64,000 bases of DNA from DASQEH01 sp963765725. Its GTDB lineage: Bacteria; Actinomycetota; Actinomycetes; Propionibacteriales; Nocardioidaceae. The notes under the pieces were generated by a model. The model was not told the origin of the DNA and did not search any database. It saw only the letters and a list, made by a program, of their open reading frames with translations. How positions within the stretch are numbered: the stretch's first letter is position 1; the number at the start of each line of letters is the position of its first letter. Made by a program: the position numbers and the translations under genes. Location: positions 558,001-622,000 of the forward strand of contig CAVXXI010000003.1 in NCBI GenBank assembly GCA_963765725.1, in the 5' to 3' direction. This document shows, piece by piece, positions 39,327 to 47,871 of the stretch.

Positions 39327-40538
39327 TCAGGCCGTCATCAGCTCCGCGATCTCCCGGAGCGACTCCAGGTCGTGGACATCGCTCGCCAGGGCGGCGACCG
39401 TAGCCGTCGCGACCGTCGGATGCGCAGCGGCGAAGCGTCTGCGCAGCCCGCGCTCGCGGCTGATGCGGGCGAGCCGCTCGGCCTGAAGGCGCAGTAGCGC
39501 CGACGTCAACACGTGCTCGTCGTCGAGCTTCTCCGCCGCCGCCAACGCCGCCTGGGCGGAGATGCCGGATGCCGCGGCCGTGGTGACCCGGTTCAGCACG
39601 AGGCCCGACAGCGGCATCCCGTCGGCGTCGAGGCGCTCGACGAAGAAGGCCGCCTCGCGCAGGGCATCGGTGTCCGGCGAGGCCACTACGAGGAACGCGG
39701 TCTGAGGGTTCTTGAGGATCTGGTACGTCTTGTCCGCCCGGGCTCGAAAGCCTCCGAACAGGCTGTCGATCGCCGCGACAAAGGTCTGTACGTCCCGCAG
39801 CATCTGGCCGCCGAGGACCTTCGAGATCGCGTTGGTGACGACGTTCACGCCCGCCGACAGCAACCGGGCAGGACCCCTCGTCGGCATCAGGAGCAGCTTG
39901 ATGAGCCGGCCGTCGAGGAACGACGCCAGCCGGTCCGGCGCGTCGAGGAAGTCGAGCGCCGACCGGGACGGAGGGGTGTCGACCACGATGAGGTCCCAGC
40001 GGCCGCTCTGCTGAGCCTCGGCGTGCAGCTGACCCAGCTTCTCCATCGCCATGTACTCCTGCGTGCCCGCGAAGGAGCTGGACAGGGCCTGGTAGAAGGG
40101 GTTGTCGAGGATCTGCTGGGACTTCTCGGGCGAGGCGTGCGACTCCACGACGTCGTCGAACGTCCGCTTCATGTCGAGCATCATCGCGTCGAGGCGGCCC
40201 CCGCGAGACGTGTCGACGCCCACGACCGCGCGAGGACGGTTGTCGAGCTCGGAGAGCCCCATGGACTGCGCCAGCCGCCGGGCCGGGTCGATCGTCAGCA
40301 CGACCACCTTGCGCCCGCTCTCGGCCGCTCTCAGCCCCAGAGCGGCGGAGGTCGTGGTCTTGCCGACGCCCCCGGAGCCGCAGCAGACGATGATGCGGAC
40401 GGCGGGGTCGGCCAGCAGCGCGTCCGGGTCGAGTCGCGGTACGTCGGACAGTCGCCCGGCGAGCGGTCCCACCCGTGGCCGGGTACCACTTCGGCCCTGC
40501 CGGCTGGTGCGACCCTGCGTCTGCGACTTCCGCGGCAT
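39327..40538 (-). CDS. ArsA/Get3-family ATPase, second of a pair
   Basis: A 403-aa P-loop ATPase with the deviant Walker A GSGGVGKTTTSAALG near residue 55, DTPPSRSALDFLD as switch region, and a Lys/Arg-rich N-terminal tail of about 35 residues. Such actinobacterial pairs lack the Cys triad of arsenite pumps, so the older anion-transporter name is unlikely to be right. It corresponds by synteny to Rv3680, and the start lies one base after the stop of its partner. The role is unknown, possibly in redox or glycerol-related stress. Confidence 0.85.
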   Translation of the reverse strand: MPRKSQTQGRTSRQGRSGTRPRVGPLAGRLSDVPRLDPDALLADPAVRIIVCCGSGGVGKTTTSAALGLRAAESGRKVVVLTIDPARRLAQSMGLSELDNRPRAVVGVDTSRGGRLDAMMLDMKRTFDDVVESHASPEKSQQILDNPFYQALSSSFAGTQEYMAMEKLGQLHAEAQQSGRWDLIVVDTPPSRSALDFLDAPDRLASFLDGRLIKLLLMPTRGPARLLSAGVNVVTNAISKVLGGQMLRDVQTFVAAIDSLFGGFRARADKTYQILKNPQTAFLVVASPDTDALREAAFFVERLDADGMPLSGLVLNRVTTAAASGISAQAALAAAEKLDDEHVLTSALLRLQAERLARISRERGLRRRFAAAHPTVATATVAALASDVHDLESLREIAELMTA

Positions 40539-40539
40539 G

Positions 40540-41505
40540 TCAGAAGCCGTGCTCGCACAGCTCTTCGGCGAGGTCGTAGAGCCCGCCCAGGTCCATTCCG
40601 TCGGCGAGGTACGGCAGGGTCACGACCGGCTGCCCCGCGGAGTCGAGCAGGATCCGCTGCTCGGCCTCGAGCGCGACACGCTCCGCATGCTCGCGACCGA
40701 GGAGCATCAGGCCGACGACGACGGACTCGTCGGCGCGCACCCCCGCCTCCTTCAGACCGATCTCGATCGCGGCCGGGTCGAGCTCGCCGCGACACGCGGC
40801 CTCGAGGTCGGCCGCCGAAAGCTCCGGCTGACGGGCCATGTTGACGATGATCGACCCCATCGGGAGCCCGAGCCGGCTCAGCTCGGCCATCGAGTCGAGC
40901 GTCTCCTGGACGGGCATCTCCTCCAGCGAGGTCACGAAGTGGACCCGGGAGAGATCCGACCGCAGCAGTCGCATGATGGAGTCCGCCTGCTTGCGGATCG
41001 GGCCCACCTTCGCGATCCCGGCCACCTCCTCGTTGACGTTGAGGAAGTGGCCGATCCGTCCCGTCGGCGGGGCGTCCAGCACGACCGCGTCGTAGGCCGG
41101 CTCACCGTGGTCGTGCCGGCGCGTCGCCTCGTACACCTTGCCGGTGAGCAGCACGTCGCGTACGCCGGGCGCGATGGTGGTTGCGAAGTCGATCACGCCG
41201 AACCGGTCGAGCGCCTTCCCGGCGCGTCCGAGGCGGTAGAACATGTCGAGGTACTCGAGCAGCGCCGCCTCGACGTCGATGGCCAGCGCGACGACCTCCC
41301 CGCCCCCCGGCCCAACGGCCACCCTGCGCTCCTCGTAGGGCAGCGGTGCGACGTCGAACAGTGAAGCGATGCCCTGTCGCCCCTCGACCTCGCAGAGCAG
41401 CACGCGGTCGCCACCCGAGGCGAGGGCGAGCGCCAGCGCCGCGGCGACCGTCGTCTTCCCGGTGCCGCCCTTGCCCGTGACGATGTGCAGCCTGACGTCG
41501 GTCAC
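40540..41505 (-). CDS. ArsA/Get3-family ATPase, first of a pair
   Basis: A 321-aa P-loop ATPase: HIVTGKGGTGKTTVAAALAL at the N-terminus (deviant Walker A), EVEGRQGIASLFD, then VVLDAPPTGRIGHFL as switch II. It probably forms a heterodimer with the adjacent ATPase, as in M. tuberculosis Rv3679-Rv3680. No membrane helix or metal-binding Cys set is visible. It heads a two-gene unit, transcribed toward whiB4, and is divergent from scoA. Confidence 0.85.
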   Translation of the reverse strand: MTDVRLHIVTGKGGTGKTTVAAALALALASGGDRVLLCEVEGRQGIASLFDVAPLPYEERRVAVGPGGGEVVALAIDVEAALLEYLDMFYRLGRAGKALDRFGVIDFATTIAPGVRDVLLTGKVYEATRRHDHGEPAYDAVVLDAPPTGRIGHFLNVNEEVAGIAKVGPIRKQADSIMRLLRSDLSRVHFVTSLEEMPVQETLDSMAELSRLGLPMGSIIVNMARQPELSAADLEAACRGELDPAAIEIGLKEAGVRADESVVVGLMLLGREHAERVALEAEQRILLDSAGQPVVTLPYLADGMDLGGLYDLAEELCEHGF

Positions 41506-41603
41506 GAGGTCAGCCTACGTGGGTGAAGCAGGGTCGGCCCGCGGCGTCGATGGAGTAGGTTGCAGCGAGGCGATCCAGCCCGGACACGTACAGGGAGTGG
41601 TCG

Positions 41604-42386
41604 ATGGACAAGGTGGTCCGAAGCGCCGCGGAGGCCGTCTCCGACGTCGCGAACGGCTCGTCTTTGGCGGTAGGTGGCTTCGGCCTTTGCGGTGTACCCA
41701 GCGTGCTGATCCAGGCCCTGCTCGACGCCGGGGTCAGCGGCCTGTCGGCCGTCTCCAACAACTGCGGCGTCGACGACTGGGGCCTGGGGCTGCTGCTGCG
41801 CGACAAGCGGATCAGCCGGATGACGTCGTCGTACGTCGGCGAGAACAAGGAGTTCGAGCGCCAGTACCTGCACGGCGAGCTGGAGGTGGAGCTCACGCCT
41901 CAGGGCACGCTCGCCGAGCGGCTGCGTGCGGGCGGGGCGGGGATACCGGCCTTCTTCACCGCGACGGGGGTCGGCACCCAGGTCGCGGACGGCGGCCTGC
42001 CCTGGCGCTACGACGGCAGCGGCAACGTCAGCCTGGCCAGCCCGGCAAAGGAGGTCCGCGAGTTCGACACCGACGACGGGCGCCGCAGCTTCGTCCTCGA
42101 GCACGCGATCGTCTGCGACTTCGGCCTCGTGCGCGCCTGTCGCGGCGACCGTCACGGCAATCTCGTCTTCCGCGACTCCGCGCGCAACTTCAACCCGCTC
42201 TGTGCGATGGCGGGGCGGGTCACCATCGCCGAGGTCGAGGAGCTCGTCGAGCCGGGAGAGCTCCCGCCGAACGACGTGCACCTGCCCGGGGTCTTCGTCC
42301 AGCGGGTCGTTCCGCTGACGCCGGAGCAAGCGGCCGACAAGCGGATCGAGAAGCGTACGACGCGCAAGCGGGAGGGGGGCGCCTGA
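41604..42386 (+). CDS. scoA: 3-oxoacid CoA-transferase subunit A
   Basis: A 260-aa alpha subunit of the succinyl-CoA:3-oxoacid (acetoacetate) CoA-transferase type. It shows SSLAVGGFGLCGVPSVLIQA (CoA-binding glycine loop), SNNCGVDDWGLG and YVGENKEFERQYLHGELEVE. Activates ketoacids with CoA from succinyl-CoA for degradation. The stop overlaps the subunit B start (TGATG). It sits within the whiB4-crp stress locus, interrupting the usual order. Confidence 0.9.
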   Translation: MDKVVRSAAEAVSDVANGSSLAVGGFGLCGVPSVLIQALLDAGVSGLSAVSNNCGVDDWGLGLLLRDKRISRMTSSYVGENKEFERQYLHGELEVELTPQGTLAERLRAGGAGIPAFFTATGVGTQVADGGLPWRYDGSGNVSLASPAKEVREFDTDDGRRSFVLEHAIVCDFGLVRACRGDRHGNLVFRDSARNFNPLCAMAGRVTIAEVEELVEPGELPPNDVHLPGVFVQRVVPLTPEQAADKRIEKRTTRKREGGA

Positions 42387-43015
42387 TGGCCTGGACACGC
42401 GAGCAGATGGCGGCGCGGGCGGCCGCAGAGCTGACGGACGGCGCCTACGTCAACCTCGGGATCGGCCTGCCGACGATGGTGCCCAACTACGTGCCCGACG
42501 ACGTCGAGATCGTGCTGCAGTCGGAGAACGGGATCCTCGGTGTCGGCCCTTACCCGTACGAGGGGGAAGAGGACCCCGACCTGATCAACGCCGGCAAGGA
42601 GACCGTCACCCTGCGGCCGGGCGCGGCATTCTTCGACTCGGCGCTCTCGTTCGGCATGATCCGGGGCGGGAAGGTCGACGCCGCCATCCTCGGGGCGATG
42701 CAGGTGTCGGTACGCGGCGACATCGCCAACTGGATGATCCCCGGCAAGATGGTCAAGGGCATGGGCGGGGCCATGGACCTCGTCCACGGCGCCAAGCACG
42801 TCATCGTGCTGATGGAGCACGTCGCCCGCGATGGCTCGTACAAGATCGTCGAGGAGTGCAGCCTGCCGTACACCGGCCTCGGCGTGGTGCAGCGCATCAT
42901 CACCGACCTCGGCGTCATCGACGTGTCGGAGTCCGGGCTCAGGCTGGTCGAGCTGGCCCCCGGTGTCGGCCTCGACGAGGTACGAGCCAAGACGGAGCCC
43001 GACCTCGCGGCGTGA
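42386..43015 (+). CDS. scoB: 3-oxoacid CoA-transferase subunit B
   Basis: A 209-aa beta subunit. YVNLGIGLPTMVPNYVPDDV and the catalytic-Glu segment LQSENGILGVGPYP are diagnostic; GAMQVSVRGDIANWMIPGKM and GMGGAMDLVHGAKHVIV complete the fold. Glu in SENG forms the enzyme-CoA thioester in this family. Translationally coupled to scoA by a two-base gap overlap, so equal amounts are expected. Confidence 0.92.
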   Translation: MAWTREQMAARAAAELTDGAYVNLGIGLPTMVPNYVPDDVEIVLQSENGILGVGPYPYEGEEDPDLINAGKETVTLRPGAAFFDSALSFGMIRGGKVDAAILGAMQVSVRGDIANWMIPGKMVKGMGGAMDLVHGAKHVIVLMEHVARDGSYKIVEECSLPYTGLGVVQRIITDLGVIDVSESGLRLVELAPGVGLDEVRAKTEPDLAA

Positions 43016-43121
43016 CAGGCCCCTGCTCGCCCGTCCCTGGAAGTGCAGCCGGTCGTCGGTGCCGTAACCAAACCGCTGCCCTCGCGCGTCAACTGCACAT
43101 GGGACAACGAAAGCCGACACG

Positions 43122-43643
43122 GTGAGCCGGGCGGCGAGCCGCGAGGCCGCGTTCAGCGAGTTCGCAGCCGCCGTCGCACCGCGACTCTTCCGGTCCGCCC
43201 TGCTGATGTGCGGGGACTGGCACCTGGCCGAGGACCTCGTCCAGACGACGCTGGGGAAGCTCTACGTCGCGTGGCCCCGGGTCGAGCGGGCGGACGCGCC
43301 GGAGGCGTACGCGCGCGGCACGCTGACGAAGACCTTCCTGTCGTACAAGCGGGTGCGCCGCAACGCAGAGACCCCGACCATGGATGTCGGCGACCTCGCG
43401 CACGCCGTCCCCGGCGCTGACGCAGGGGCTCGCCTGGAGCTGTTCGCCGCCCTGCGCACGCTCGAGCCGGTCGACCGGGCCATCGTGGTCCTCAGGTACT
43501 GGGAGGACCGTTCGGTCACCGAGACGGCCCGCGACGTGAAGCTGAGCGAGGGTGCGGTCCGGACCCGGGCGTCTCGGGCACTCGCGCGGCTGAGAACCGA
43601 GCTGTCTGATGACAGCTCCGACTCCAGGACGGCGAGCTCATGA
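43122..43643 (+). CDS. SigE-family ECF RNA polymerase sigma factor
   Basis: A 173-aa sigma factor with region 2 (FRSALLMCGDWHLAEDLVQT, then VAWPRV) and region 4 (LEPVDRAIVVLRYWEDRSVT; KLSEGAVRTRASRALARLR). This is the actinobacterial SigE/ECF41-unrelated group that is often paired with a membrane partner. Starts with GTG 43122. Its last codons overlap the next gene by four bases, which suggests coupled expression with a membrane anti-sigma-like protein. Confidence 0.88.
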   Translation: MSRAASREAAFSEFAAAVAPRLFRSALLMCGDWHLAEDLVQTTLGKLYVAWPRVERADAPEAYARGTLTKTFLSYKRVRRNAETPTMDVGDLAHAVPGADAGARLELFAALRTLEPVDRAIVVLRYWEDRSVTETARDVKLSEGAVRTRASRALARLRTELSDDSSDSRTASS

Positions 43644-44671
43644 GCAACTTCGACGCGGCATCGACAGGCGGCACGGGGGATCAGATGGACGCGAACGAGG
43701 TCTTGGTGAAGGAGCGCTTCGACGCGGCGGTGGGCGGCACCAGCCCTGACGTCGTATCGCTGGTGGGAGGCGGCCTGACGGCGGGCAGGGGGATGCGTCG
43801 TACGCGCCGGCTGCAGGGCGCCGTCGGTGTGCTCGCGGCATCGGCCGTCGCCGTCGGCGCCCTGACGGCCACCGGCGCGATCGGACATCTCTTCGACTCC
43901 CAGGGCCCCGCCTCCGACGACAAGGGCAGGCTCGTCCAGCTCGAGCCCGCGACGCCGCGTGGCCTCGCCGCGGCGGTGATGGCCCATACTGCGGGGCTCG
44001 GAACGCTCATCGGGGTGGGCGGGACGACTCAGGGCCACGACGGCAGCCAGACCGAGATGCGCGACAGCATCACGACGGAGCTGGGATACCGAACCCGGAG
44101 TGGCGTCGAGGTCGACCTCCAGGTCGTGGCATCGCCCCACATGGACATGTGGAGGCGCAGCGTCGACTGCTCGAGCCAGGCGCCCGGCACGTGCACCCAG
44201 ACGCGGCTCCCCGACGGGACGCGGCGCGTGGTGCTCCAGACCGACGCGCACGGGAAGGCGCCGAGTGCGCCCGGGGTGTTCTCCGGTCCCCACGTGATCG
44301 CGGTGGGCATCCTTCGAGACGACGCGTTCGTGATCGTCGTCGAGACGGTCGTGAACTCCGCGCAGAGCCCGCTCGGCGCGGGGGCACTCCAGGAGATCGC
44401 GACGGATCCGACGGTGGGGGTCTCGACGACATCCGCGCTCAACGCGCAGGGGCTGCGTATCCAGCACTTCAAGCGAAGCCTGGTGCAGACCTCGAGCTCG
44501 TCGAGCGGGTCCGGCACGGCGCCGCCTCCGAGCGCATCGGCCACACCACGGTCGGCCGGGCCGCCCGCCAGCACGTCGACGAGCGTGGCGCCGCCTCCGA
44601 GCGCATCGGCCACACCACGGTCGGCCGGGCCGCCCGCCAGCACGTCGACGAGCGTGGCGCCGCCGAGCTGA
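43640..44671 (+). CDS. membrane partner of the ECF sigma factor, with a duplicated C-terminal segment
   Basis: A 343-aa protein with about 55 cytoplasmic residues, one helix (LQGAVGVLAASAVAVGALTA) and a large outside domain containing two Cys (SVDCSSQAPGTCTQ). Position and topology fit a putative anti-sigma factor, though I see no zinc-binding HxxxCxxC motif, so this is inference. The last 50 residues are a Pro/Ser/Thr-rich tail made of a 23-residue block repeated exactly twice by a 69-bp tandem duplication at 44518-44655. Confidence 0.65.
   Translation: MSNFDAASTGGTGDQMDANEVLVKERFDAAVGGTSPDVVSLVGGGLTAGRGMRRTRRLQGAVGVLAASAVAVGALTATGAIGHLFDSQGPASDDKGRLVQLEPATPRGLAAAVMAHTAGLGTLIGVGGTTQGHDGSQTEMRDSITTELGYRTRSGVEVDLQVVASPHMDMWRRSVDCSSQAPGTCTQTRLPDGTRRVVLQTDAHGKAPSAPGVFSGPHVIAVGILRDDAFVIVVETVVNSAQSPLGAGALQEIATDPTVGVSTTSALNAQGLRIQHFKRSLVQTSSSSSGSGTAPPPSASATPRSAGPPASTSTSVAPPPSASATPRSAGPPASTSTSVAPPS
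44518..44655 (+). repeat. exact 69-bp tandem duplication in coding sequence
   Basis: Two identical adjacent 69-bp copies, 44518-44586 and 44587-44655, with the first nine bases of a third. The length is a multiple of three, so 23 residues are added in frame. Identity at synonymous sites shows that the duplication is recent. Confidence 0.95.
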
Positions 44672-44675
44672 GCGC

Positions 44676-45479
44676 TCAGCCGGAGCGGGCCGCCCTCTCC
44701 AGGGCGGGCAGCAGGGTGGATTCGAACACCGGCGACAGCGGGTCGATCAACGCGAAATGGTCGACGCCGGCCAGCTCGAGGTAGCGCACGGCCGACTCCT
44801 CGTGACCGGCGACCACCCGCCTGTTCATCTCCGCCGGCACCTGCAGGTCGGCGTCGCCCTGGATGATCGTGACGGGGACGCCGGAGCCGGTGAGCATCGA
44901 CACGACGTCGGCGTCCGCGTACCGGTCGGGCAGGTCGCGTGGCTCCCCGCCGACGAGCTCCTGTACCGCCCCGTCGCCCATCCGTACCCGGGCGGCGTAC
45001 ACGAGGTCGGTCACCGGGGCCAGCGCAACGATGGCGGCCACCCGCCGGCTGCCGGCGCGCAATCCCGCCCACAGGGCGAGGTGCCCACCTGCGGAGTGGC
45101 CGGCCAGGACCGGGAGGGCGGCCGGGTCGACGTGCCCCGGTGCGACGTCGCCGAGCATCCCCGGTACCGCTGTGAGCGCGGCCTCCACGTCGTCCGCCGT
45201 CTGGGGCCACCCGCCCACGCCGCCGACCCGGCGGTACTCCGGCACCGCCACGACGAACCCGCGCCGGCGCAGTGCGTCGGCCAGCGGACGTACGTGCATC
45301 CGGTCGTATGCCTCACGCCAGAATCCACCGTGGACGAACACCAGCAGCGGCGAGGGACGCTCCGGTCTGCCCAGGCCCACGGGCAGGAACACGTCGACCA
45401 CTGCGTCGGGGTGGCCGGCGTACCGGAGGACCGCGTCAGGGGCCTCGGCCGCACGGGTCATCACCTCACGCGGGTCCAC
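44676..45479 (-). CDS. alpha/beta hydrolase of the carboxylesterase/kynurenine-formamidase-like type
   Basis: A 267-aa hydrolase: oxyanion hole VFVHGGFWREAYDR, nucleophile elbow AGHSAGGHLALW (Ser), acid in TIIQGDADLQVP and His in AGVDHFALID. HGGFW with GHSAGGH is typical of small esterases and of arylformamidases, but no tryptophan-catabolic gene adjoins it, so substrate is open. GTG 45479. It ends convergent to the sigma-partner gene with only four bases between. Confidence 0.82.
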   Translation of the reverse strand: MDPREVMTRAAEAPDAVLRYAGHPDAVVDVFLPVGLGRPERPSPLLVFVHGGFWREAYDRMHVRPLADALRRRGFVVAVPEYRRVGGVGGWPQTADDVEAALTAVPGMLGDVAPGHVDPAALPVLAGHSAGGHLALWAGLRAGSRRVAAIVALAPVTDLVYAARVRMGDGAVQELVGGEPRDLPDRYADADVVSMLTGSGVPVTIIQGDADLQVPAEMNRRVVAGHEESAVRYLELAGVDHFALIDPLSPVFESTLLPALERAARSG

Positions 45480-45542
45480 GCTGCGACGCTACCGGCCGCC
45501 GGCGGTCCGGGGGAGCACGCGAACGGCGTTAGAGTCGCCTGC

Positions 45543-45701
45543 ATGACGAAATGGGAGTACATCACCGTGCCCGTCCTCGTGCACGCGACCAAGCAGATCC
45601 TCGACAACATGGGCGAGGACGGCTGGGAGCTCGTCCAGGTCGTGCCCGGGCTCAACCCCGAGAGCCTGGTCGCGTACTTCAAGCGGGCGAAGGAGTCCTG
45701 A
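45543..45701 (+). CDS. DUF4177 small protein
   Basis: A 52-aa protein, MTKWEYITVPVLVHATKQIL with GEDGWELVQVVPG, the standard DUF4177 pattern of a beta-hairpin and helix. It ends directly against the RidA start, the same order as Rv3678A-Rv3678c in M. tuberculosis as I recall it. Function unknown. ATG 45543 is the only sensible start. Confidence 0.88.
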   Translation: MTKWEYITVPVLVHATKQILDNMGEDGWELVQVVPGLNPESLVAYFKRAKES

Positions 45702-46163
45702 ATGCCGTCGCCCGAGGAACGACTCACCGAGCTAGGTCTCTCGGTTCCCGAGGTGGCCAAGCCGGTGGCGGCCTACGTGCCTGCCGTGCGCACCGGCAAC
45801 CACATCTACACGTCCGGGCAGCTGCCGATGCGCAGCGGCGAGCTGATCACGACCGGCAAGGTCGGAGCCGGTGTGAGCCCCGAGGAGGCGTACGCCTGCG
45901 CGCAGCAGTGCGCCCTGAACGCGCTCGCGGCGGTCCGCTCCGTCGTCGGCGAGCTCTCCGCGGTGGTCCGCGTGGTCAAGGTGGTGGCGTTCGTCGCCAG
46001 CGCCCCTGACTTCACCGGCCAGGCCGGGGTGGCCAACGGGGCGAGCGAGCTGATCGGGCAGGTGTTCGCCGACGCCGGCCAACACGCGCGGTCCGCGGTC
46101 GGGGTCGCCGTCCTCCCGCTTGACGCGCCGGTCGAGGTCGAGCTCGTCGTCGAGGTCTCCTGA
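45702..46163 (+). CDS. RidA-family protein
   Basis: A 153-aa member of the RidA/YjgF family, whose characterised members hydrolyse reactive enamine/imine intermediates. YVPAVRTGNHIYTSGQLPM and CAQQCALNALAAVRSVVGEL match the family, but the catalytic-type Arg in the last strands (usually C-I/V-R-V/E) is not obvious, and DAPVEVELVVEVS ends the protein. It belongs to the longer subgroup found in this actinobacterial locus. Confidence 0.85.
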   Translation: MPSPEERLTELGLSVPEVAKPVAAYVPAVRTGNHIYTSGQLPMRSGELITTGKVGAGVSPEEAYACAQQCALNALAAVRSVVGELSAVVRVVKVVAFVASAPDFTGQAGVANGASELIGQVFADAGQHARSAVGVAVLPLDAPVEVELVVEVS

Positions 46164-46165
46164 GC

Positions 46166-47035
46166 GTGGCGGAGCCTGCGCCAGGCGGCTCGAGGAGTCC
46201 GGCCGAGGCCGACCGGGTACCGGCTGAGCTGCAGGCGCACGTCGCGGCGTACCTGTCCGGCCCGCGTGAGCCCGTCGCGCCCAAGAGCTCGGCCACCGTG
46301 GTGCTGCTGCGAGAGGGGCCGGGCGGCCCCGAGGTGTACCTGCTCCGGCGCCACCGTCAGATGGCGTTCGCCGCGGGCATGTACGCCTTCCCGGGCGGGA
46401 CGGTCGACCCGCGGGACTTCGACACGGCGGTGGCGTGGGCCGGGCCGTCGCCCGAGGAGTGGGGCGACAGGCTGGCCTGCACGTCGGCTGAGGCCAGAGC
46501 CCTCGTCTGCGCGGCGACCCGCGAGACGTTCGAGGAGTCCGGGGTGCTGCTGGCGGGATCGTCCGTTCGGACCGTGGTCGCGGACACCACCGGCGACGAC
46601 TGGGAGCGGGACCGGGGTGCTCTCGTCGAGCGGCGGCTGGCGTTCAGCGACTTTCTGCTGCGTCGTGGGCTCGTGCTCCGTACGGACCTGCTAGCCGCGT
46701 GGGCGCACTGGATCACCCCCGAGTTCGAGCCGCGGCGCTACGACACGAGGTTCTTCCTCGCTGCGATGCCGGTCGGGCAGCGTACCCGCGACGTGTCGGG
46801 CGAGGCCGACCACGTCACGTGGATGCGCCCGTCGGAGGCGCTGGCTGGGGTGGAGGCGGGCCAGATGGAGATGCTGCCCCCGACGTCGGTCACGCTGCGC
46901 GAGCTGTCGGGCTACACCGGCGTCGATGCCGCGATAGCAGCGGCAGAGCGGCGGGTGATCACCGCCATCCTGCCCGGTGTCCGGCGCGTCGACGGCGAGC
47001 TGTACTTCGTCGACATGTTCGGACCGGAGCGGTGA
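46166..47035 (+). CDS. NUDIX hydrolase
   Basis: A 289-aa protein with a split NUDIX box: AFPGGTVDPRD, an insert of about 35 residues, then AATRETFEESGVLL carrying the metal-binding REtfEEsG. Relatives with this spacing are the NUDT19-like group, which may act on CoA esters. GTG 46166 lies two bases after the RidA stop. The substrate cannot be assigned. Confidence 0.82.
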   Translation: MAEPAPGGSRSPAEADRVPAELQAHVAAYLSGPREPVAPKSSATVVLLREGPGGPEVYLLRRHRQMAFAAGMYAFPGGTVDPRDFDTAVAWAGPSPEEWGDRLACTSAEARALVCAATRETFEESGVLLAGSSVRTVVADTTGDDWERDRGALVERRLAFSDFLLRRGLVLRTDLLAAWAHWITPEFEPRRYDTRFFLAAMPVGQRTRDVSGEADHVTWMRPSEALAGVEAGQMEMLPPTSVTLRELSGYTGVDAAIAAAERRVITAILPGVRRVDGELYFVDMFGPER

Positions 47036-47061
47036 CACACGCCGGCAGAACGGGGCCGTAG

Positions 47062-47865
47062 GTGACGTCTCGCGGGAAGTGGGTGGGCGGCACGTTCGGG
47101 CGGCGGGGCGTGGGCGTGTGTGTCCTGGCGCCGAACCCCGGCCCGATGACACTCGACGGCACGAACACCTGGGTGCTCCGCGAGCCGGGTGGCCGGCGCA
47201 GCGTCGTTGTCGATCCCGGACCGCTCGACGAGGCCCACCTGGCACGAGTCGCCCAGGTCGCCGGCGACGTGGCCGTCGTGCTGCTGACGCATGGCCACGC
47301 CGACCACAGCGAGGGCGCCCGCAGCTTCGCCGAGACCGCCAGCTGCGGTGTGCGGGCTCTCGACCCCGCCTTCGTGTACGGCGACGAGGGGCTGCACGAC
47401 GGTGACGTCTTAGGCGTCGACGGGCTCGAGATACGCGTCGTGGCGACTCCCGGCCATACGAGCGACTCCCTCAGCTTCCTGGTGCCTGCTGAGGCGGCTC
47501 TCCTGACCGGGGACACGGTTCTCGGCCGCGGCACCACCGTGGTGGCCCATCCCGACGGCGCGCTCGCGCCCTACCTCGCCTCGCTGCGCCGGCTCCGTGA
47601 TCTGGCCGAGCGACACGAGATCGAGGCGATCTGGCCGGGCCACGGGCCGGTGCTCGACGCACCGCTGCCTGCGCTGGACGGGTACCTGGCCCACCGTGCC
47701 GAGCGCCTGGAGCAGGTACGCCAGGCGATGGTCTCGGGTGCGACCGACGCGCGCGAGGTCGTCCGGACCGTCTACGCCGACGTCGACGAGCGGCTGTGGC
47801 CCGCCGCGGAGCTCAGCGTCCGCGCGCAGCTCGCCTACCTCTCGGACCTGCCTCCCGAGTCATGA
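47062..47865 (+). CDS. metallo-beta-lactamase-fold hydrolase (LACTB2-like)
   Basis: A 267-aa hydrolase with the binuclear zinc motif LLTHGHADHSEG (HxHxDH), then TPGHTSDSLSFLV and LLTGDTVLGRG, and IWPGHGPVLDAP toward the C-terminus, followed by a helical extension typical of LACTB2-like nucleases and thioesterases. By synteny it equals Rv3677c, next to crp. It is the end of a five-gene plus-strand run starting with DUF4177. Confidence 0.85.
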   Translation: MTSRGKWVGGTFGRRGVGVCVLAPNPGPMTLDGTNTWVLREPGGRRSVVVDPGPLDEAHLARVAQVAGDVAVVLLTHGHADHSEGARSFAETASCGVRALDPAFVYGDEGLHDGDVLGVDGLEIRVVATPGHTSDSLSFLVPAEAALLTGDTVLGRGTTVVAHPDGALAPYLASLRRLRDLAERHEIEAIWPGHGPVLDAPLPALDGYLAHRAERLEQVRQAMVSGATDAREVVRTVYADVDERLWPAAELSVRAQLAYLSDLPPES

Positions 47866-47871
47866 TCTCGC

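Noticed and set aside
39327..41505. Arsenite efflux genes
   Set aside because: Both ATPases lack the metal-binding Cys set and there is no arsB, arsD or arsR nearby.
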